A stretch of DNA of 64,000 bases from Tildeniella torsiva UHER 1998/13D (lineage in GTDB: Bacteria > Cyanobacteriota > Cyanobacteriia > Phormidesmidales > Phormidesmidaceae): NCBI GenBank assembly GCA_019358835.1, contig JAHHIH010000008.1, positions 124,001 to 188,000 on the forward strand, in the 5' to 3' direction. Positions 8,347-15,864 of this stretch are shown here, piece by piece. Numbering within the stretch: position 1 is the first letter of the stretch; every line of letters begins with the position of its first letter. Below the pieces are notes generated by a model that saw only the letters and a program-made list of their open reading frames with translations, ran no database searches and was not told the DNA's origin. Made by a program: the position numbers and the translations under genes.

Positions 8347-9082
8347 TATCTTAGGAACCCTAGCTGACTCAGCTGGGACAGGCCTCGCTGGGTCTTTGAC
8401 CGCGCGGTTGGCCTATAACATCACTGATGACTCGACCATTCCCGACAGCATCTATCTGCCGGTCGAAGTGGCGTTTGATATCACAGCTGGTGAAGTTGAT
8501 ATTGAATTACCCGAGAGCGAAACGTACAACGTTCCTTACCAATTCACATTCACGATTGATGGCGAAGATGCCCCAATCATTGACTTCTTCGCCATCGTTC
8601 CAAACGTTGATACCGTCGAGTTTGCAAGCCTAGTTCCCACTGGGATTAACAATGCGAACCTCGACACAAGCGCGCTGCGGGTAGCGAAACTCATTGCCAG
8701 CGATGCTGAGTTGATTGTAAGGATTAGGCCCGCTCAGCTCTTCAACATTCAGGCTGAGGGTATTACTGCAAGTACCAAGTGGTTCATGAATAAACCTTTT
8801 GCGTCAGGAGTCCTAATTAGAGGACTAAGAATTCTAGGTCTATCAGGTTACGCCGATTGGACTTTTCGCGCTGGCATTGTCAACAGCAGTGGGATAGACG
8901 TTCAGCTAACCGTAGGGTCAACCCCGCTCGATTCAGAAGTGAACGATCGCTTGTTTAAGCACCAGGTTTATACCTCCTCACAACCTGACACGATTTTAGG
9001 CGTGTACATAGAAGCTGTGCCTGCGGTTGATGCAGATGCTCTAATAGCTTCCCTTACGCTTGAGTTCACAGAAACAGCTTAA
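8339..9082 (+). CDS. Unknown tail-associated structural protein
   Basis: This 247-aa protein is beta-rich with no recognised domain. The N-terminal half (about residues 20-90) reads like an immunoglobulin-like or BppU-type baseplate domain (DSIYLPVEVAFDITAG, YNVPYQFTFTIDGED). The C-terminal half is a jelly-roll-like beta pattern. It overlaps the preceding small gene by 8 bases and is followed by a terminator, so it closes the first fibre transcription unit. Structural function is inferred from location. Confidence 0.55.
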   Translation: MTNILGTLADSAGTGLAGSLTARLAYNITDDSTIPDSIYLPVEVAFDITAGEVDIELPESETYNVPYQFTFTIDGEDAPIIDFFAIVPNVDTVEFASLVPTGINNANLDTSALRVAKLIASDAELIVRIRPAQLFNIQAEGITASTKWFMNKPFASGVLIRGLRILGLSGYADWTFRAGIVNSSGIDVQLTVGSTPLDSEVNDRLFKHQVYTSSQPDTILGVYIEAVPAVDADALIASLTLEFTETA

Positions 9083-9114
9083 GCGTTCTCGAACAACAAC
9101 CAATTTGATTTCTC

Positions 9115-9142
9115 GCCCGGCCTTGAGTCGGGCTTCTTTTTA
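9115..9142 (+). terminator. Rho-independent terminator after fibre operon
   Basis: The stem GCCCG (9115-9119) pairs with CGGGC (9129-9133) around a 9-base loop and is followed by TTCTTTTT. It lies between the unknown tail gene and the collar-domain fibre gene, which has its own ribosome-binding site (AAGGA, 9149-9153). Confidence 0.75.
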
Positions 9143-9161
9143 AGTACAAGGATTTGATTGC

Positions 9162-10364
9162 ATGAGGCCCACACTTAATACAGGCGATGTTTGGCAGGAT
9201 TCACTAGCCAACGCCGCAGGGTTTCCCCAGATGACGGGTGAAGACGAATATGGACATGGCCCGAAGGTCATTGATGATTGGTTAGACGATGAACCAGACC
9301 AGATAAAAGCCCAGTTCTATGACTGGAAGAATCGAATCAAGATTACCGAAGTCTCGGGGCTATCAGTAAGCTACACCTCTGCCGCAGTACTACTTACCAG
9401 TGGTAGCTCTGTAGCCATCAGCGCTGGGTCTATTACCTTGCCTGATAACACCTCAGGGCGCATTTATATTGATGACACTGGCGCGGTCGTCCAGGGAGCA
9501 ACCTTCCCACAGCTTTGTGTTCCCCTAGCCTATTTTGTAACCTCTGGCGGGGCGATTACTACCCTTTCAGATTTGCGGTATCAGGCTGTAGAACAAGTTA
9601 CGCCCGTCAATATTTCAGCGACTTCTATCTTCTCTATTGGGGATATTAAAGAATCTGCTCGGAGTACTCCTGAAACAGGCTGGCTGCTGTGTGATGGTAC
9701 AAGCTATGCTGTTGCGGCTTACCCTCTGCTTCACACGGCAATTGGTACTACTTACAACAATATTGGCGACCCTCTAGGGACATTTCGAGTTCCTGATTGT
9801 CGTCAACGAGTAACGATTGGAGCTGGCACTGATGGCGTTTTAACTAACCGTCCTTTAGGTACTAAGACGGGCGCTGAAACCGTCACCCTTACGGTCGCTC
9901 AAATGCCTCCTCACGGGCACAATGCTAGTCAGACAGCGCATAGCCACGAGGTGAATGACCCTGGACATACTCACCCAATCAGTGACCCTGGGCATGCTCA
10001 CGCCTTTAGTCAGTCTCCCCACAATCACGGGGTTAATGACCCTGGACACCAACATACGGCTAGAAGTAATGCTGGTGGTGGCCCCGGCCCTGCTCAGTCA
10101 GTAATCGAGACTCAGATTAATGTCAATCTTCCTGTACAGACGGCATTTATCCTACCTACCACCACAGGTATTTCCTTAAATCCTGCGACGGTTAATGGCT
10201 CTATTGGCATCTCTGGAACGGGGGTTTCTATCTCTTCTAGGACGACTGGAATCACAACTCAGAACACCTCCCCAGTTATCACAGTTAGCAGCCAGGGCGG
10301 GGGTGCTCCTGCTCCAATCGTGCAGCCATCAATCGTCCTAAATAAGTTCATCAGAGCTTTTTAG
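9162..10364 (+). CDS. Tail fibre/collar-domain protein with His-rich tip
   Basis: This 400-aa protein begins MRPTLNTGDVWQD. A phage tail collar domain spans about residues 160-250, with SIGDIKESARSTPETGWLLCDG, ending FRVPDCRQRVTIGAG. It is followed by an unusually His-rich segment (about 248-305) with repeated HGH, HSH, HTH, HAH and HNH motifs. In trimeric fibre tips such HxH motifs coordinate iron ions along the axis (known for T4-type fibres). The C-terminal about 80 residues are Ser/Thr/Gly rich and end in IVLNKFIRAF. The gene stands alone behind a terminator with a clear ribosome-binding site. Confidence 0.8.
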   Translation: MRPTLNTGDVWQDSLANAAGFPQMTGEDEYGHGPKVIDDWLDDEPDQIKAQFYDWKNRIKITEVSGLSVSYTSAAVLLTSGSSVAISAGSITLPDNTSGRIYIDDTGAVVQGATFPQLCVPLAYFVTSGGAITTLSDLRYQAVEQVTPVNISATSIFSIGDIKESARSTPETGWLLCDGTSYAVAAYPLLHTAIGTTYNNIGDPLGTFRVPDCRQRVTIGAGTDGVLTNRPLGTKTGAETVTLTVAQMPPHGHNASQTAHSHEVNDPGHTHPISDPGHAHAFSQSPHNHGVNDPGHQHTARSNAGGGPGPAQSVIETQINVNLPVQTAFILPTTTGISLNPATVNGSIGISGTGVSISSRTTGITTQNTSPVITVSSQGGGAPAPIVQPSIVLNKFIRAF

Positions 10365-10374
10365 GACGATTGAT
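10328..10374. repeat. 15-bp perfect inverted repeat across the end of the collar-fibre gene
   Basis: ATCAATCGTCCTAAA (10328-10342) is perfectly repeated in inverted orientation at 10360-10374, with a 17-base spacer. The right arm contains the TAG stop codon of the collar gene. There is no T-run after it on either strand, so it is not a textbook terminator, though it could still end convergent transcription. An alternative is a recombination or exchange site for fibre ends. The remaining gap to 10440 shows nothing else. Confidence 0.7.
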
Positions 10375-10439
10375 ATTACCCCTCACGGCTGTTGAAGAAG
10401 AGACGCGCGCTCATGTCATTGGCGAGGGGCGTAAAGCAC

Positions 10440-10781
10440 TCAAACTTCTGAGGGGTCGGTATCGTACGACAAATTTTCTGGCTTAATTGGGCAGGACTGA
10501 CCGTGGAGCCCTGTCCAAAAGTCTTCATCTGGGACAGTCAATTCCATTAGGTCAAAGAGTCCTAGTACTTGGCTGGGTTGTACACGCAGGCGATTCGCTA
10601 TTTCTTCTATTGGCTTCTGGTGTATTTCCTTATGGTAGTCCAAACGTTTGTAATGGTAGTCCAAACGTTCTTGCCTTCTCTGAGCAATGGCTTGAATGCA
10701 TGCGTCACAGGCTGTCATTTCCTTACAAGTAGATGTGAAATCTTCTTTGCAGCGTCCGCAGTTGATCGTATATTTCGTCAT
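10440..10781 (-). CDS. Small zinc-ribbon protein with HTH-like C-terminus
   Basis: The protein has 113 aa from ATG 10781. The N-terminus carries two Cys pairs, CGRC and CDAC, about 15 residues apart, with one more Cys between them, suggesting a zinc ribbon. A basic helical stretch follows (AQRRQERLDYHYKRLDYHK), then IEEIANRLRVQPSQVLGLF, which reads like a short helix-turn-helix. I chose this start because its ATG overlaps the stop of the upstream RHH gene as ATGA, indicating translational coupling; longer upstream frames overlap that gene. A regulatory or DNA-binding role is inferred. I do not recognise the family. Confidence 0.6.
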   Translation of the reverse strand: MTKYTINCGRCKEDFTSTCKEMTACDACIQAIAQRRQERLDYHYKRLDYHKEIHQKPIEEIANRLRVQPSQVLGLFDLMELTVPDEDFWTGLHGQSCPIKPENLSYDTDPSEV

Positions 10782-11434
10782 GGCTTCGTTAGGATGGTTT
10801 TCACGAACGTTGAGCTGTCCATCTGAACCCAAAAGTCTCTGTCCTGGCTGGTGGGAAACCAAGGCAAGCTTTCTGGGTCAAGATTTTTCGTAACAGCTTC
10901 AACGGTTTGAGCGTGGGTGATAGAGCCTTTGAAGAGATGGCCTTTACGCCCGCCCAGCTGGCAGAGCCTAGCTTTTGAAGCCTTATCGCCGCCCCAGCGA
11001 TCGATTAGGTGATCGATATGGACAGGCAGTCCTTTATCAATCGCCTGAATGGGACTGGTCATCACACTGGGTTTTGGCGTGTCCAAGGTTGGCTCAGACT
11101 TAGCACAGCCTGTGACTCCAAGTCTGGGGCCCCACCGCTTCTTCTGAGGCTTGTCGGGCGGTTGGGGGGATGCTGGTGGGCTGGGGGATGGAGAAACAGG
11201 CCCAGGTATAGCGCTTAGGGAAGCCAGTTTCTCTTCTATCCGGGTCAGCCAGTCGATTACGATGTCTAACGATTCGGCTGGCTTTTGAGAGCCTAAGTAT
11301 CTTTCCTCTGCGGCTGTAGACAGCAGTTCGCTTAAACTGACCCCATGCCTGGTAGCGACGAGCTCCAGAGCTGCCTTGGTCTCTAGCCTTAGGGTGACTT
11401 TGACTCGGGTAGTGGGTGGGGTCACAGGGGGCAA
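10778..11434 (-). CDS. Ribbon-helix-helix DNA-binding protein with Pro-rich linker
   Basis: This protein of about 218 aa has an N-terminal ribbon-helix-helix segment (about residues 9-48, with RVKVTLRLETKAALELVA and GVSLSELLSTAAEE). A helix follows, then a Pro/Ser-rich linker (about 78-100) and a C-terminal part (about 125-218) that I do not recognise, with VHIDHLIDRWGGDKASKARL. No ATG start exists: TTG 11434 is the longest and GTG 11425 is equally possible. A perfect 14-bp inverted repeat flanks the start, a likely autoregulatory operator. It is first in a two-gene minus-strand unit facing the tail genes. Possible roles are phage regulator or accessory partition-type protein. Confidence 0.6.
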   Translation of the reverse strand: MPPVTPPTTRVKVTLRLETKAALELVATRHGVSLSELLSTAAEERYLGSQKPAESLDIVIDWLTRIEEKLASLSAIPGPVSPSPSPPASPQPPDKPQKKRWGPRLGVTGCAKSEPTLDTPKPSVMTSPIQAIDKGLPVHIDHLIDRWGGDKASKARLCQLGGRKGHLFKGSITHAQTVEAVTKNLDPESLPWFPTSQDRDFWVQMDSSTFVKTILTKP

Positions 11435-11476
11435 CGGGATAGTCCAGTTCTAGTCCATGCGGTGTGACCCCACCCA
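11413..11476. promoter_or_regulatory. Inverted-repeat operator flanking the RHH gene start
   Basis: TGGGTGGGGTCACA at 11413-11426 is perfectly mirrored by TGTGACCCCACCCA at 11463-11476 (14-bp arms, 36-base spacer). The left arm lies in the first codons of the minus-strand RHH gene and the right arm just upstream of it, so both candidate start codons lie within or between the arms. RHH repressors commonly bind inverted repeats at their own promoters. Alternatively, in the mRNA it would form a hairpin that hides the start codon. Confidence 0.6.
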
Positions 11477-11549
11477 ATCGACCAGATTTTACAAAAACGG
11501 CTGAAACGCCCTTATCCTCTGCTAAGATATAAAACTGCGAATGCAGCAC

Positions 11550-11622
<73 letters not shown>

Positions 11623-11639
11623 TAGGTTTTGTCGAGTAA

Positions 11640-11762
11640 TGTACGTTCGCACGCTAAATGTCGCGATTCGCAGATTAGTGTCGTTTTTCGCATAGTCATG
11701 TCGCTGTAGCCCTAAACTGCTGACAATTTACGCTAAAGTGCTCTTCACACATTGAGTGTCGC
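11640..11762 (+). mobile_element. Solitary Tn7-like / type V-K CAST-like transposon end
   Basis: Starting 17 bases after tRNA-Val, the sequence opens with TGTAC (11640-11644). Three tightly spaced copies of a bipartite motif follow: TTCGCA at 11646, 11667 and 11687, each 12-13 bases before TGTCG(C) at 11659, 11679 and 11699. A fourth copy (TTCACA 11744, TGTCGC 11757) comes after a longer gap. A terminal TGT plus about 20-bp spaced transposase-binding repeats, next to a tRNA gene, is the layout of Tn7-like ends, including cyanobacterial Cas12k-type elements. The element should extend to the right. No tnsB, tnsC, tniQ or cas12k gene and no second end were found in the window, so this is a remnant or one end of a larger, rearranged element. 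Confidence 0.6.
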
Positions 11763-11763
11763 A

Positions 11764-11824
11764 AACCAAACAGGCAAAAACGGATCTGGGCAAGACTACC
11801 GAATCCGTTTTTGTCTGTTTGGTT
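11764..11824. repeat. Long hairpin (22-bp arms) next to the transposon end
   Basis: Arms at 11764-11785 and 11803-11824 pair over 22 positions with a single G-T wobble, around a 17-base loop. The inner part has an A-tract before CGGAT and a T-tract after ATCCG, as in bidirectional intrinsic terminators, so it may insulate the element from tRNA transcription. It lies immediately inside the fourth transposon-end repeat. Confidence 0.7.
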
Positions 11825-11863
11825 CTTCTGAAATGAGTCACATCATACTGATCTTCCCTGATT

Positions 11864-12575
11864 CTAGGCAGAGGCAAATTTCTGTGAGATGGGCACAGGC
11901 GCATCTAGGAACAAGTTTATGAGCCCAATGAGTATCTGAAGACCTTCTTGCAGCTGGAGAACTGCGAACACCTCTAGCCTCGGTTGTAGCAGATTCGGAC
12001 TTGCCCAGGGCAACTGAATTAGGCGAAGGTTCTTGAGCCAGTTCTTCCATCCATTCCCTACATCCCAGTCTGAAGTTTGGGTATACGACAAAACTATCCC
12101 TGAGTCATTTTGCTCTGGTGGAGTAGTCCCTCAGGCCGCATCGGTGGCGTGTGCAAGATGACCATTAAATAGGCGCTCATCATAATCTCCCTTCACTTTT
12201 CAATCGGCGCGTAGTCAATTACGCGAAAGTCAGTCCATTCGAGTTCATTTTTGCTTTGCTTGAAGCCATATTCCAACCAGGTTCTCAGGTCAGACAGGGT
12301 CCCGACTTGCTTGCAGGAGATCCCATCCACGTCATGACCATTTAGATCGAGCAAGCAAGATTCAACCTTCTCCGATGCCTTGACCTTTGTCCGGCTTTAT
12401 TTGTGGACCTTCCAACTTCTCTAGACATCATTAGAGAACCCTGAGTCTGTGACAGTCCCTCGCCCGATCTTCGACACTTGGGCCGAGATCCTCTGCCATG
12501 CTGCCTAACTAGATAAAGTCGAGCAGAGGCATATTGGGAAAAACTGAAACTGTTCTTTTTGCCATTGATTACCAA
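11864..12575 (-). pseudogene. Decayed IS701/IS4-type transposase
   Basis: Minus-strand fragments in different frames recall the C-terminal half of cyanobacterial IS701-like transposases. One fragment (about 12204-12345) reads VDGISCKQVGTLSDLRTWLE then YGFKQSKNELEWTDFRVIDY. It is broken by an in-frame stop where the family has Trp (after PIEK), continues as MMSAYLMVILHTPP, and after a frameshift resumes as NGWKNWLKNLRLIQLPW (about 11990-12060). The N-terminal half is largely unreadable. Several stops and shifts make it non-functional. No terminal inverted repeats were recognised. The region 11825-12575 holds no other gene. Confidence 0.65.
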
Positions 12576-12643
12576 GAAGACTATGTATTTAAATGTTTAT
12601 ATACTAACCTTGACAAGCATCTGAGGGGTTTTTCAAATTAATC

Positions 12644-12672
12644 TTGACATTAGTATCCTAGTAAGGCTTAAT
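12644..12672 (+). promoter_or_regulatory. Candidate promoter for the PPTase-acylase operon
   Basis: TTGACA (12644-12649), a 17-base spacer, then CTTAAT (12667-12672) resembles a sigma-70 promoter. A second TTGACA lies at 12610-12615. The transcript would have a leader of about 180 bases before the ATG at 12857. The rest of 12576-12856 shows an A/T-rich stretch with only a poor Fur-box match near 12680 and no gene. Confidence 0.4.
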
Positions 12673-12856
12673 TCTTATTGGGATTAATTTTCATTTGCAA
12701 GCGGGAACACTATGGGTTGTGAGCATGCGATCTCTGTTCATACTTGGTAACTGCGTCTGGAGCTATAGACACTTTTGGGCAACGTTGAGGCAGGCTGAAC
12801 CTCTAGTAGCGTTTTGGCAGTGGTACCAAAGCGCTGCCACTTACGGCTGAGAGCGC

Positions 12857-13663
12857 ATGGTAACTACTCGACCGAGCCAAAACTGGCTGTTTCCGGCTAC
12901 TGTCCCGCTCTTTTGCCAAGGGGATGAAGTTCATGTTTGGTGCATAGATTTGTCGCTACATCCAGCTTGTCTGGAACAGCTTCAGCTACTGCTTTCTCCC
13001 GATGAACGGTCACGGGCGGGGAAATTTCGGTTTCAGCGCGATCGCGATCGCTTTACGGCTACTCGGGGGTGTTTACGGCTACTACTGGGTCGTTATCTGG
13101 GGGTAAAACCGAAGACCGTGCAATTTTGCTATGGCCCTCAAGGCAAGCCTGCTCTTCAATTCCCCACTACAGCGGCCCTCTCGTTTAATGTCTCTCATAC
13201 TCACGAGTGGGCTTTGGTCGCCATTGGTCAAGGGCAGCCTGTGGGTATCGATTTAGAACATATTCAGCCTGATTATGCTTGGCAAACCGTCAGTGATCTG
13301 GCGCTCTCGCCAAGGGAACGGGCGATGTTAGCGACGCTACCATCAGAGGTTCAAAGCGCTGTCTTTTTTAAGCTTTGGACAGGTAAGGAAGCCTATGTCA
13401 AAGCCACGGGGGAAGGGCTGTCAAGACCCTTTAGTCAGCTAGAGATTTGGGAATTTGATCGGCTAGAGGTTGGCGAAGATTTGGCTGCTACGGCGGTGCA
13501 TTTGCCAGGCCTAGCAGGTCCTAGTGGGAGTCAACCCTGGTGTTTGTATCTACTCCACCCTTCGCCAAACTATGTCGCGACCTTGGCGGCCCTGGGGCCT
13601 GCGATCGCCCTGAGCTGTTGGCACTGGCATGCTGAACTTTTTAGCCCAAGGGAAATTGATTAG
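12857..13663 (+). CDS. Sfp-type 4'-phosphopantetheinyl transferase
   Basis: The enzyme moves phosphopantetheine from coenzyme A onto the serine of carrier-protein domains, activating the ACP and PCP domains of the assembly line downstream. The 268-aa length and motifs fit the Sfp/HetI-like group: FRFQRDRDRFTATRGCLRLL, SFNVSHTHEWALVAI, GIDLE (about residue 135, magnesium ligand) and FFKLWTGKEAYVKATGEGL (about 173-192). It is first in a three-gene operon with the acylase (3-base gap). Several other carrier proteins in the genome could also be substrates. Confidence 0.92.
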   Translation: MVTTRPSQNWLFPATVPLFCQGDEVHVWCIDLSLHPACLEQLQLLLSPDERSRAGKFRFQRDRDRFTATRGCLRLLLGRYLGVKPKTVQFCYGPQGKPALQFPTTAALSFNVSHTHEWALVAIGQGQPVGIDLEHIQPDYAWQTVSDLALSPRERAMLATLPSEVQSAVFFKLWTGKEAYVKATGEGLSRPFSQLEIWEFDRLEVGEDLAATAVHLPGLAGPSGSQPWCLYLLHPSPNYVATLAALGPAIALSCWHWHAELFSPREID

Positions 13664-13665
13664 AC

Positions 13666-15843
13666 ATGATGCTGATGCAACAAATGGCTATGGATGGTTT
13701 CCCTGGGTTTGGTCTGCGCCGTGGGTTACGCCGGGGCGTAGCTCTTTTGCTCGGAGTGGTGATGACGGCGACGATTGGCTTTTACAGTCCTAGCGCTGCC
13801 CAAAACTCTCCTGAAATTCTTTGGGATACCGCTGGGGTGCCGCATATATATAGCCGCGATGCCCAAGGACTGTTTTATGCCTTTGGCTGGGCACAGATGC
13901 AGAGCCACGCTGATTTACTGCTGCGGCTGTATGGTCAGGCGCGGGGGCGGGCGGCGGAGTACTGGGGAGAAGACTATCGCGACTCGGATGTGTGGGTGCG
14001 CACAATGGAAATTCCTGAGCGAGCAGCAGAGTGGTATACCGCTCAAAACCCCGATTTTCAAACCAATCTAGAGGCCTTTGCCGCAGGCATTAACGCCTAT
14101 GCTCAGACCCATGGCGATCGCATTGATCAGGCTTTTGCTCAGGTTTTACCCGTGACGGCCATCGATGTTTTGGCTCACCAGCAGCGAGTGCTGCATTTCA
14201 CATTTGTAGTGAATCCGGAAGAAGTTGCTGATTTGGCTCTGGAAGCTGGTGACGAGTCGGCGCGATCGCTGGAGCCTTTGCATCGACCGGGCTCTAACGG
14301 CTGGGCGATCGCCCCGGCTCGCAGTGAGAGCGGTCACGCGATGCTGTTGGCCAATCCCCATCTGTTTTGGGCCGACTTGTTTCGCTGGTACGAAGCTCAC
14401 CTCTCGGCCCCTGGTATCAATGCCTATGGCGCTGCGCTGGTGGGTATCCCGGTTTTAAACATTGCCTTCAATGATCAGCTGGGCTGGACGCACACCGTCA
14501 ACACCTACGACGGCTGGGATGCCTATCGGCTGGAGCTGGTCGGCAATGGCTATCGCTGGGAAGGGGGTGTCCGCAATTTTGATGCGAGCCAGCAAGTTCT
14601 GAAAATTAAACAGCCCGACGGCACCTGGCGAGACGAGCCCCTGATGATCAAGCGCTCTATCCATGGCCCAGTAGTGCGGGAGGCGGAGGGAACTGCCCTG
14701 GCCCTGCGAGTAGCAGGCTTAGATCGAGCCAGAGCCCTGGAAGAGTGGTGGACTATGGCCCGGGCTACCACCCTCAGCGAGTTTGAAGCCGCGCTACAGC
14801 CGCTGCAACTCCCCATGTTCAGCGTGATCTATGCCGATCGCGACGGCCACATTCTGCATTTGTTTAACGGGCAAGTACCTGTCCGGAAGCAGGGAGACTT
14901 TGCCGACTGGTCTGAGGTGCAGCCTGGCGATACAGCCACCGTCCTGTGGCAAGACCTTCATCCCTACGAAGAATTGCCGCGCGTCGTCGATCCGGCGAGC
15001 GGCTGGCTACAAAACGCCAACGATGCTCCCTGGACGACAACGTTCCCGCCCGCTATTTCCCCAACCGACTACCCGGCCTATATGGCTCCCCCTGGGCCAA
15101 TGGCCCTGCGCGCCCAGCAGTCGGCAGCCATGCTGATGCAGGACGATGCGATCACCTGGTCAGAGCTGATTGACTATAAGTATTCAACCCGAATGCTACT
15201 GGCCGATCGCCTGTTAGACGACTTGCTGCCGGCGGCTCAGCAGGGGGGCAATGACCTAGCGCAGCAGGCCGCATCGGTGCTGAGTCAGTGGGATCGGCAG
15301 ACCCAGGCCGATAGTCGCGGGGCAGTTTTGTTCGTGCGGTGGGCAGAAACTCTGGGCTTTTCAGATCTGTTTGCTCAGCCCTGGGATGCTGCTCAACCCC
15401 TGAGTACGCCTGATGGCTTGGCCAATTCTGATCAAGCGGTAGTTGTTTTAGAACAGGTGGCGGCAGAAGTTCAAACCACCTACGGACAACTGGATGTGGC
15501 CTGGGGGGATGTGTTTCGCCTTCAGGCCGAGGATGTCGATCTGCCTGCTAACGGCGCTGACGAACCCCTAGGTGTCTTTCGCTCCGTTTGGTTTATGCCG
15601 ACTGAAGACAATCGGTTTGCGGCCGTCGGCGGCGATTCCTACGTGGCAGCGGTTGAATTCTCGGATCCGGTGCGGGCTATGGTCTCGATGAGTTATAGCA
15701 ATACCACCCAGCCCCAGGCCCTACCAGCCGGTGAGGCTCAGGCGTTGACCCAGTTTAGCCAACAGGGGCTACGTCCGGCGCTGCGATCGCAGGCGGAGAT
15801 CAAAGCTCATTTGGCCTACCAAGAAACGCTCAGTCCGCTCTAG
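13666..15843 (+). CDS. Periplasmic Ntn-hydrolase acylase (penicillin acylase/PvdQ family)
   Basis: This 725-aa protein has an N-terminal signal (RRGLRRGVALLLGVVMTATI, cleavage near PSAAQ, about residue 45), so it is probably exported to the periplasm. The chain resembles self-processing N-terminal-nucleophile acylases. An alpha part holds LFYAFGWAQMQSHADLLLRL; GSNGWAIAP (about 208-216) supplies the catalytic Ser that becomes the beta-chain N-terminus; the beta part includes LANPHL and GWTHTVNTYDGWDAYRL. In Pseudomonas, PvdQ removes the fatty acid from acylated pyoverdine precursor in the periplasm. Here the partner would be the acyl-peptide started by the FAAL. An alternative is an acyl-homoserine-lactone acylase like cyanobacterial AiiC. 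Several in-frame ATGs near 13666-13692 leave the exact start open. Confidence 0.85.
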   Translation: MMLMQQMAMDGFPGFGLRRGLRRGVALLLGVVMTATIGFYSPSAAQNSPEILWDTAGVPHIYSRDAQGLFYAFGWAQMQSHADLLLRLYGQARGRAAEYWGEDYRDSDVWVRTMEIPERAAEWYTAQNPDFQTNLEAFAAGINAYAQTHGDRIDQAFAQVLPVTAIDVLAHQQRVLHFTFVVNPEEVADLALEAGDESARSLEPLHRPGSNGWAIAPARSESGHAMLLANPHLFWADLFRWYEAHLSAPGINAYGAALVGIPVLNIAFNDQLGWTHTVNTYDGWDAYRLELVGNGYRWEGGVRNFDASQQVLKIKQPDGTWRDEPLMIKRSIHGPVVREAEGTALALRVAGLDRARALEEWWTMARATTLSEFEAALQPLQLPMFSVIYADRDGHILHLFNGQVPVRKQGDFADWSEVQPGDTATVLWQDLHPYEELPRVVDPASGWLQNANDAPWTTTFPPAISPTDYPAYMAPPGPMALRAQQSAAMLMQDDAITWSELIDYKYSTRMLLADRLLDDLLPAAQQGGNDLAQQAASVLSQWDRQTQADSRGAVLFVRWAETLGFSDLFAQPWDAAQPLSTPDGLANSDQAVVVLEQVAAEVQTTYGQLDVAWGDVFRLQAEDVDLPANGADEPLGVFRSVWFMPTEDNRFAAVGGDSYVAAVEFSDPVRAMVSMSYSNTTQPQALPAGEAQALTQFSQQGLRPALRSQAEIKAHLAYQETLSPL

Positions 15844-15864
15844 CACTTGCTAAGGATTGCCTCA

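Noticed and set aside
1-10364. Extracellular contractile injection system (eCIS) instead of a phage tail
   Set aside because: No eCIS AAA+ ATPase or PAAR tip protein is visible, and the gpV-gpW-gpJ-gpI order is phage/tailocin-like; the decisive genes lie upstream of the window, so it is not fully excluded.
10782-10862. Longer version of the zinc-ribbon protein
   Set aside because: The extension lies wholly inside the upstream RHH gene; the ATGA overlap at 10778-10781 supports the shorter form.
11100-11549. 149-aa minus-strand frame
   Set aside because: Out-of-frame shadow of the RHH gene reaching up to the tRNA.
11764-11824. Integron attC site
   Set aside because: A long hairpin is present but the required core-site ends are absent, as is an integrase.
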